Assembly: GCA_944322345.1 (NCBI GenBank)
Contig: CALUOO010000006.1
Span: 1 to 64,000 of the forward strand
Reading direction: 5' to 3'
Source: an uncultured Bacteroides sp.
Lineage (GTDB): Bacteria > Bacteroidota > Bacteroidia > Bacteroidales > Bacteroidaceae
Length of the DNA stretch: 64,000 bases
Numbering within the stretch: the stretch's first letter is position 1; each line of letters starts with the position of its first letter. Positions 54,635 to 61,500 of the stretch are shown piece after piece. A program made the position numbers and the translations under genes. The notes under the pieces were generated by a model, which saw nothing but the letters and a program-made list of their open reading frames with translations, had not been told where the DNA came from and ran no database searches.

Positions 54635-55066
54635 CTATAAATCAGTTGGAATGTTGTACGTTTCGGCATCGGCATCAATCATGTTGCGTATAGCAAGACG
54701 ATCTTTCAAAAAGTCCTCATAAGGCTTCTTGTAGCTCTCATCCAGCAGTCCGAGCATGGCAGACTGGTATTCATTCATCAGCTTGCTTTCCGTCTTAGAC
54801 GGGTACTTTGCAGTAAGCAATGTGCTGAAAATGTTGTCCGCTGTCTTTGGGTATTCCACCCTAACGCTGTCATACTGGAACATCTTGCCAGTAGCCTTTT
54901 CGTCATCGTCAGAGGTAACAGTTATGCCACCCTCTTTTTCCTTGATTACCGATACTTCTTTGATGTTGTGGTTGTACATGAATGTACCCTGCCCGTTGTA
55001 CAAGTCATAGATAACCTCCGGCTTTTCGTCAGCCAGCAACCCGATAAATAATCCTGTTGTTTCCAT
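54635..55066 (-). CDS. Unknown phage protein overlapping the reverse transcriptase gene
   Basis: A 143-residue soluble protein. Its ATG at 55066 lies inside the last 38 bp of the reverse transcriptase gene, implying coupled translation. The N-terminal half is beta-like (GQGTFMYNHNIKEVSVI, GKMFQYDSVRVEYPK); the C-terminal third is helical (MNEYQSAMLGLLDESYKKPYEDFL). It does not look like the helical-bundle Avd protein that usually accompanies such retroelements. Possibly a tail chaperone or assembly protein, or an accessory factor; not recognised. Confidence 0.55.
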   Translation of the reverse strand: METTGLFIGLLADEKPEVIYDLYNGQGTFMYNHNIKEVSVIKEKEGGITVTSDDDEKATGKMFQYDSVRVEYPKTADNIFSTLLTAKYPSKTESKLMNEYQSAMLGLLDESYKKPYEDFLKDRLAIRNMIDADAETYNIPTDL

Positions 55067-56216
55067 TGTTCAAACATTTATTAAAGATGAATTTACTGTG
55101 TTCCTCCGAGCATCTGATTACCCAGCCGTATTCAGACGGGAAGAGGTGTTTTACATCGTTCATGTCTTTGATCTCGTATCTCTTCTTGACTTTGTTCAGC
55201 TTCCTATAGAACCTCATAAGTATGCCCTTGCGGAGCAAGATACCGTAGTGATTCTGTTTGAAGCCAACATAGTCTATACAACGATCATCGACCGGGAAGA
55301 TCTGCCAGTTCGGTTTTATCTCCAGTTTCAGTTCCGAAGCCAAGTAAAGCCCCATCATGTCAAGTATGAAATGCAGTGCTTCCTTGTTGGAGCAAAGGAC
55401 TACTATATCATCCATATATCGGTAGTAGTATATCTTCACCCCAAATTTCGCCATCACCATTCTTGCAAGATCTTCTTTCACCCAGTGATCGAAGTATGCG
55501 AGGTATAGGTTGGCAAAATACTGGCTTGTGAAATTACCTATTGGCAAACCGATTGTTTTACCGTTGCTATCTATAATTCTATCCAACAGCCAAAGCATCT
55601 GATCATCCGCTATGGTGTAACGGATTATCCGCTTCATAGATGCGTGATCCACATTGTCGAAATACTTTCTTATATCTATCTTCAAGCAATACTTAGTGCC
55701 TTTCTTATCCAGCATCATATCCCTATGCAGATCTTCCATGCACTTGTGTACGCCTCTGCCTTTGATACAAGCGTAAGTGTTTGACGTGAATATGTGCGTC
55801 CAATGTTGCCCAAGCACATTGATAACGCAATGGTGGACTATACGATCAGGATAGAAAGGTGCAATCATAATCAGCCTTTCTTTCGGCTCATATATAGTCT
55901 TAGTCTTGTATTCTCCCGGCTGGTAGGTCATATTCCTTAGCTGGAAATACAAATCTGTCAGGCACTCAATAATGTTATTGTTGAACTTCCGTATCTCTGT
56001 ACGATCGCCCTTGCCTTTCTGTGCATTATATTGCGCCCTAACGAGGTTTGCGGATTCGTAGATAAGAGGATAGATATTCTTTAGCTTCTTGCTTTGGGAT
56101 ATATAGAGGCTACCAGTATCGCCAATATAATATCCGCAATCCTCCATATCACTATAGCCGTTAAACATCGTATCGCTACTGTAACATAAGCCGTATTCTG
56201 TCTTTATCAAGCCCAT
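55029..56216 (-). CDS. Reverse transcriptase of a diversity-generating retroelement
   Basis: A 395-residue group-II-intron-like reverse transcriptase. The catalytic box is YRYMDD with Y267, D269 and D270. An earlier KIDIRKYFDNVDH gives the first metal aspartate, and GLPIGNFTSQYFANLYL has the I-G-x-x-x-S-Q form typical of retroelement-type enzymes instead of the QG of retroviruses. There is no maturase, endonuclease or RNase H domain. It would copy the RNA of the template repeat at 56361-56474 into mutagenised cDNA, changing adenines, for insertion into the variable repeat of the target gene upstream. No avd-type gene stands between them. Confidence 0.95.
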   Translation of the reverse strand: MGLIKTEYGLCYSSDTMFNGYSDMEDCGYYIGDTGSLYISQSKKLKNIYPLIYESANLVRAQYNAQKGKGDRTEIRKFNNNIIECLTDLYFQLRNMTYQPGEYKTKTIYEPKERLIMIAPFYPDRIVHHCVINVLGQHWTHIFTSNTYACIKGRGVHKCMEDLHRDMMLDKKGTKYCLKIDIRKYFDNVDHASMKRIIRYTIADDQMLWLLDRIIDSNGKTIGLPIGNFTSQYFANLYLAYFDHWVKEDLARMVMAKFGVKIYYYRYMDDIVVLCSNKEALHFILDMMGLYLASELKLEIKPNWQIFPVDDRCIDYVGFKQNHYGILLRKGILMRFYRKLNKVKKRYEIKDMNDVKHLFPSEYGWVIRCSEEHSKFIFNKCLNNGNNRIIYRVAG

Positions 56217-56360
56217 TGTGCCGTTGGTCTAAATCGGAGCGTTCAATTACTTACTAACACCGTTTTAATTCGTCTTTTTTTACCAGCTACCAGCAGTGCC
56301 GATAGCCCCTGTGTGGTAAGGTCATGGTGATCACAGTTATATCTTGTAAAGTTGAAACCA

Positions 56361-56474
56361 CGGTAAAAGCGGAAACCAATGTTCGCATTCGAGTTCGAGG
56401 AGCGATTATTCGTATTCAGATAACCGAAACCCGCATTCGCACCATTATTCGCATTCCCAGCGAGCAGAGCACCA
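56361..56474 (-). repeat. Template repeat (TR) of the retroelement
   Basis: A 114-bp segment matching the variable repeat at 56568-56681; the 108-bp core is 56367-56474. On the coding strand the core holds 23 adenines, mostly in AAT/AAC codons; 13 of these differ in the variable repeat and nothing else in the core does. A short open frame (56243-56503) crosses it but is more likely to reflect homology to the target gene than a real protein. It lies in the 344-bp gap between target gene and reverse transcriptase, where the template RNA is expected. Confidence 0.95.
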
Positions 56475-56560
56475 CCTATCACCATCAACCTGTTTATTCT
56501 CATTTCTTTCTCAATTCACGTTCGCAAAAAAGCCCCCGTGTACCGCCGCTTTGCAGTCCG

Positions 56561-57922
56561 TTAAAAACGGCACAAGCGGAAACCAATGAGCGCATACGAG
56601 AACGAGGAGCGATAATGCGTAATCAGAGAACCGAAACCCGCAGTCGCACCATAACTCGCATACCCAGCGAGCAGAGCACCATACCAGCCCGGAGAAGCCC
56701 AGCCGGAATCATCTACACAAGTGTAGAAATAATCACAGCCACCAGCAGCGGCAGAACCACCTACCGTTTCAGGGAAAGCATAGCCCTTGCTTGAATGGGC
56801 GAACTGTAGGATATATCCATCATTGCGTGGCAATTCAGTGATAGCCTCATAGCCATCTGGCACGGAAGTAGCGGAATCGGAGTGTGAAGTGAATTTGGTA
56901 GGATCTTCACAGACATAGGCGATAGAAACATCTGTCTTGTGCCAGATAAGCACATCATCCGCAAGATACCAAAGGTATTCATAAGGCACTTCCAATCCAC
57001 GATAAGAAGTAACCTGTACCGTCTTGTCGCCACCAGTCCAGCCCTTGATCACATAAGGCACTCTGCCTGTATTGTTGCCCAGCGTTGCAGTCACACCGCA
57101 AGGGATGAAAGGCTTATAGCCGCCCCAAGTGTTCCACTCCGTACCGTTCACAGCCGTACCGTTGCCCAGTCCGCCTTGATGATAGCCATCAGCGGTAAGA
57201 GTTTCATTGTAGGCATCCTGACAATGCAATGAAGCATACTCCAGCCTCTGCAACCAAGCGATTTCATTGTACACACGGTACACGCCCAAGTGAGTGCCAT
57301 TCTTGCAAGCGGCACGGGCTGTTACCTTAGAGATAGAAGTGCGAGGCATACCAAGCATGGAGTTGTAAGTGCCATCTTTGGCAGCATCTCCAGAGCCAGA
57401 ACCACCCCTGTAGTTGGCAGCATTGGCGGTCAGCTTCACATAGCCGCTTGCATCACGGGCGATATTGTCACCATCCCAAGTGAGGAAACAGCCGGAAACG
57501 GCTTCATTCGTATCAATCTTGATAGTAGCAAACCACGGAGATACCGTTTTGCGCTCCATCTTGACAAAGCCCGGCAAAGGATATTCAGAGTAGGCACGAA
57601 TCCACTTTGTACCCTCAATCTCCAGCCTGAAATAATACTCCGGCTTCTCCAGCATCACATTACCGTCCGTGCTGTCAATCACAGCGGCAGCACCGCTGTC
57701 TTTCTTACGGCTGTCATTCGGATGCAAGTAGTATTTTACCGATCCGTCCGGATTCTCAACGAAGCGTTTCAGTTTCGCCTGAATCGGAAGCGTCTTGTGC
57801 AAGTCCAGATTACCAACTCTTTTGAGCTTGTAATCACGGCTTGTAAAATCTCCCTCTATTCCGTACCACATATCATACGGATATTGCGGTTTCGTGTTAC
57901 CGCTACCTAACAAAAGTCCCAT
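56561..57922 (-). CDS. Retroelement target: phage receptor-binding-type protein with C-terminal variable repeat
   Basis: A 453-residue phage structural protein, probably a tail-tip adhesin. The N-terminal part (about 1-150) looks like a tail-attachment domain; the C-terminal region (about 270-453) resembles the C-type-lectin-like fold of retroelement targets, with GWYGALLAG and the closing GFRLCRF strand. The variable repeat encodes about residues 414-450. The start at 57922 (MGLLLGSG) is one base after the upstream stop; a start 15 codons earlier is less likely. It would bind host surface structures, and retroelement action would change which ones. Function inferred from the retroelement, order and fold clues. 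Confidence 0.88.
   Translation of the reverse strand: MGLLLGSGNTKPQYPYDMWYGIEGDFTSRDYKLKRVGNLDLHKTLPIQAKLKRFVENPDGSVKYYLHPNDSRKKDSGAAAVIDSTDGNVMLEKPEYYFRLEIEGTKWIRAYSEYPLPGFVKMERKTVSPWFATIKIDTNEAVSGCFLTWDGDNIARDASGYVKLTANAANYRGGSGSGDAAKDGTYNSMLGMPRTSISKVTARAACKNGTHLGVYRVYNEIAWLQRLEYASLHCQDAYNETLTADGYHQGGLGNGTAVNGTEWNTWGGYKPFIPCGVTATLGNNTGRVPYVIKGWTGGDKTVQVTSYRGLEVPYEYLWYLADDVLIWHKTDVSIAYVCEDPTKFTSHSDSATSVPDGYEAITELPRNDGYILQFAHSSKGYAFPETVGGSAAAGGCDYFYTCVDDSGWASPGWYGALLAGYASYGATAGFGSLITHYRSSFSYALIGFRLCRF
56568..56681 (-). repeat. Variable repeat (VR) inside the target gene
   Basis: The 108-bp core (56574-56681) aligns without gaps to the template repeat. All 13 differences lie at template adenines of the coding strand: eight A to T, four A to C and one A to G. 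Eleven residues change, ten of them from Asn and one from Tyr (for example to Tyr, Ser, Thr, Ile, His, Phe and Leu). The coding 3' end, at 56568-56573, shows further small differences as expected for the IMH/IMH* border. Confidence 0.95.
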
Positions 57923-57923
57923 A

Positions 57924-58223
57924 TCAGTTGTTTCTAATGATTTCACCTGCACCCCAATAAATCTCATACTTCTGCAAGTCTATAGCGTTTGGGGCAATCT
58001 CCACTATAGCCGCTGGTGTCCAGTCGCCAACTGGTACTGGTATGTTGCCAAACGAAGTATCACAGATCAGCTTGCAATTCAGAAGCGTATCGGTAGCCAT
58101 TTCCGTTGCGCTCTTGCTGCGCACATAGACCGAAAACGGCTTGCCGCCAAGATTGAATCCCTTGCTAAGATCCGATACTTGCCCTTTGGCTAACACTCTA
58201 AGGCTGTACATGTCATTATCCAT
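57924..58223 (-). CDS. Small phage tail-region protein, unknown
   Basis: A 99-residue protein with no signal peptide or membrane helix. Beta-rich pattern (YSLRVLAKGQVSDLSKGF, IPVPVGDWTPAAIVEI) and the C-terminus EIYWGAGEIIRNN. Its stop is separated from the ATG of the retroelement target by one base, so the two are translationally coupled. A chaperone or attachment partner of the target protein is conceivable; not recognised. Confidence 0.6.
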   Translation of the reverse strand: MDNDMYSLRVLAKGQVSDLSKGFNLGGKPFSVYVRSKSATEMATDTLLNCKLICDTSFGNIPVPVGDWTPAAIVEIAPNAIDLQKYEIYWGAGEIIRNN

Positions 58224-58313
58224 AATTCACCAAGTTAATTTCTAACTGCAAATATACTTATTTATGTGTTCCTCAAACACACTTTTAGACGAAAAAAATA
58301 TGCCCTCAAACCA

Positions 58314-58553
58314 TTATACACCTCCTTTCCATATAAGATAGATTACTAAGGCTTGCAAGATTTGACCTACCAATCCGCCTAACAGCGTGGCAATGAGATC
58401 CAGCCAGTCCCATTTGCCACCATAGGCACGATCCTTAAACTCCATACCAGCCGCCAATCCTGCCACAAACAGAATCGTAAGCAAAAACGCACACGGTATA
58501 GCATATACCAAATGCTTTGTCCTGTTACTTTCTTTAATCCAGTTCATTATCAT
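58314..58553 (-). CDS. Small phage membrane protein
   Basis: A 79-residue protein with two hydrophobic helices (about 14-33: YAIPCAFLLTILFVAGLAAG; and about 47-70) around a polar loop (MEFKDRAYGGKWDWLD). The GGKWDW-type loop is one I associate with small membrane proteins of Bacteroides phages and mobile elements, but the function is unknown; a holin-like role is possible. An ATG at 58547 is an equally good start. It follows the tail-protein stop by a few bases. Confidence 0.6.
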   Translation of the reverse strand: MIMNWIKESNRTKHLVYAIPCAFLLTILFVAGLAAGMEFKDRAYGGKWDWLDLIATLLGGLVGQILQALVIYLIWKGGV

Positions 58554-58557
58554 ATTA

Positions 58558-61500
58558 TTACATATTGTATTGCCATGCAGGAGCAAAAATTATAAACTCG
58601 CAACTACCATCATTCCTTGAAGCATCATCACTTAACAATACATCAAAATATGTAGATCCAAGTGTATAGATTGTGCCTTTTATTGGAGCATCCGAACTTC
58701 CGCTTGAATATCCATACCCGGTTAGCATAACACGATACCCAGACGGAACATTGGTACTTGAAAAAGATACTCTATATTTTCCCGTATCTTGTCTTGAAAC
58801 AGATAAAACAGAAGTAATAGATTTCCCATCCCACCATGTTCCACTTATTGAAGCTCCAGAAGAAGTACCAGAGATTCTTCCTATAGCCAATATGAGCGGA
58901 TGCCTGCCTTTTGCTCCAGCGGTAACAAAATCAGTTTGCCCAAATCTTCCTGTAACATCCCATCTGCCTACTATCTCATAGGTTGTACCGTCAAATGTCT
59001 TAGGCAATTCAAAACATGTCAATTCAACGCAAGTTTGAGGCGGAACTAACACATAATAATTCATTCCCTTGTCGCTCCCTATCGTTGCATCTGTGAAATT
59101 CTCTTTTATTCCAAATGCCGCAACATATATTTGATAAGTTCCGCCCCCGTATGGGCTTGAATTATACAATCTACATACCTTACCTATATCTTCCCTTTCA
59201 TATCCCATCTTCATATTCTTGTCAGAAGTAATAGAAGGAAGATAAAAAAGGTTTGAATCAGATATGTTTCCTTGATATGCTGTTGAAAACTGCACAATTC
59301 CATTAACTCTAACTTTCCCGTTCACACCATCCAGATACACGCTGCCATTCTGTGATTCCAGTCTGTTGTTCCTGAATACCCATCCTGCTATATTGGCATT
59401 TTCAGCCAAAAGCAAGTTGGTAGCCACACTCTCGAACTGCGCACCGAAAGGATTCCATTTGCTTGTATTGGTAGGAACAACACCTGAAAATGTTCCGGCA
59501 TCAATACGGGCAATGTAGAAGATACCATTGTACTTCACTACATCCAATCTGTATTTAGTACCGTAGTAAGTCTTTGAACTACTATAAGTACCTTGATAAA
59601 CCGCTGCCGGGCTTTCTCCCTGATCTCCTTTTTCTCCGGGATCTCCCTTATCGCCTTTTTCACCCTTTCCGCCAGTCACACATATAGGAGAAGTAGTTGT
59701 AGAAGTTCCGTTGGTGTATGTGATAATAGATCTCGTCCAGATATACCATCCATCTTTCCAAGTAGGTCTGGTGGTACTCCACGAACCGCCAGTTTGCGAA
59801 GTTGGGCTGCTGGATAGATAGTATTGCTCAACGATAGACTTTACACCCACGCCATTTGCGCCTGTAGAGCCTTTCCCACCAGTAATACAAACAGCCTTAG
59901 TGTATTCAGAAGATCCATCCGTAAGAACTGTTTTAGTACGTGACCAGATATATTTCCCATCTTCCCAAGCCGGAGCGGTGGTTTGCCAGCCGCTTGTAGG
60001 TGCTGTTGTATTGGAAGAACCTTTCGCATATTCTACATCAACAGATCTAACGCCTACACCGTCTTTCCCGTCCTTTCCATCGTAAGGATTGATACGGAAA
60101 GGTGTACACCAGTTCTGCACAAGTTTGTCGCTTTCTCCGCTCTTGTCTTTTCCTATATCGGTAGCCGATAATGCACCGTCATAAAGCCTTATGTTGTCAT
60201 AGAACACGGAAGATCCAAACATATTATCATCGTACATGGAAAAGCCTACCACCTCTTCATTTATGCTGCCTGTCTGCACCAGAGATCCATTAATGAATAT
60301 AGATACCGTTCTGTCATTGAAACGCAAGGCAACATGAAACCAAGTGTTCTTTGACACGGTTATGCTCTTCTCCACATAGTCCCTGCCATTGTAGCCGTTC
60401 AGCATCCACCGTATGAGCGTCTGATCCGTTTTCATCCAAAAACAGAGCGTGAAACTTTGACCAAACGGAAGATCCCAATTAATCTGACACTCCGCATTGT
60501 CGCTAAGATCAACGGCATATCGGCTACCGTCTTGCACAACGGAAGCACCATTTTTCAATGCCCCAGACACGCCATGCCCGGTAATATCCAGAAGCGTAGT
60601 TTCCCCTTGCTGCACGGGAATATCAAACACTTTCTTATCCGATAGCCCGGACTTCTTAGCCATCGTACACCACAAGTATTCCAGTGTGCCAACGGTCGGC
60701 ATTGTCGTACTCCACCCAGCCGGATTTTCAGCATCAGCATCCAGAGCCGGAGGTGAAACGGTAGATCCGTTTTTGGCATACCTGTATTCATAGTATTCTC
60801 CAGTGGTTGCATCGCTACCAGCCGTACCACTTTCACCCTTAATCAAACTCCAAGTGTAATCAGTGGGGTTGTCGCTGTCTTTCTGTATGAAGTCCACATA
60901 TTGCCCAATGTATGCGCCCGGCTCTTCACCGTTGTTTGCAGTGAACGACAATCCCCCGTTATCGCTATATTTGATATGCAGATAGGAAGTCTTTCCATCC
61001 TCACCATTTATGCCCGGCAATCCGTCCTCACCATTGAAGCCCTTGAATCTTGCCCATGTGTATTTTTTCGGATCGTTGCTATCAGCTTGCGTATAGTCCA
61101 CATAAGTACCTATGTAATCAGACGGGGTTTCGGTCATTTGTGAGGCACTGGTTGGATTTTGCACGGAAGAGTATTTGATATGGAAATAGCTTGTCTTGCC
61201 ATCTGCACCCGGAACACCCGGCAAACCATCATCACCCTTAAACTTGCTCCAAACATAATCTTTCGGATTTGTGCTTTCTGTAGCCGTTTCCTTGTTGGTG
61301 GCAATGCCTATGTACTTCGTTGAATCTTTCGGTTGCTGGTACATCGGGTTTCCATCGGCATTGTCAGAGTAGGCAATCCAAGTATAAAGCGTTTTCCCAT
61401 CTTCTCCCGGCTCTCCCGGAACACCGTCCTTTCCCATAATGTCAGACCACTTGTAATCCTTTGGGTCGTTGCTTTCGGTCGCTGTTTCCTTGTTATATGC

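Noticed and set aside
56243..56503. An 86-codon open frame crossing the template repeat
   Set aside because: It reads as a protein only because the template repeat is homologous to the target gene; the asparagine-rich stretch is the retroelement template. It is treated as the source of RNA, not a gene, though a leader peptide cannot be fully excluded.
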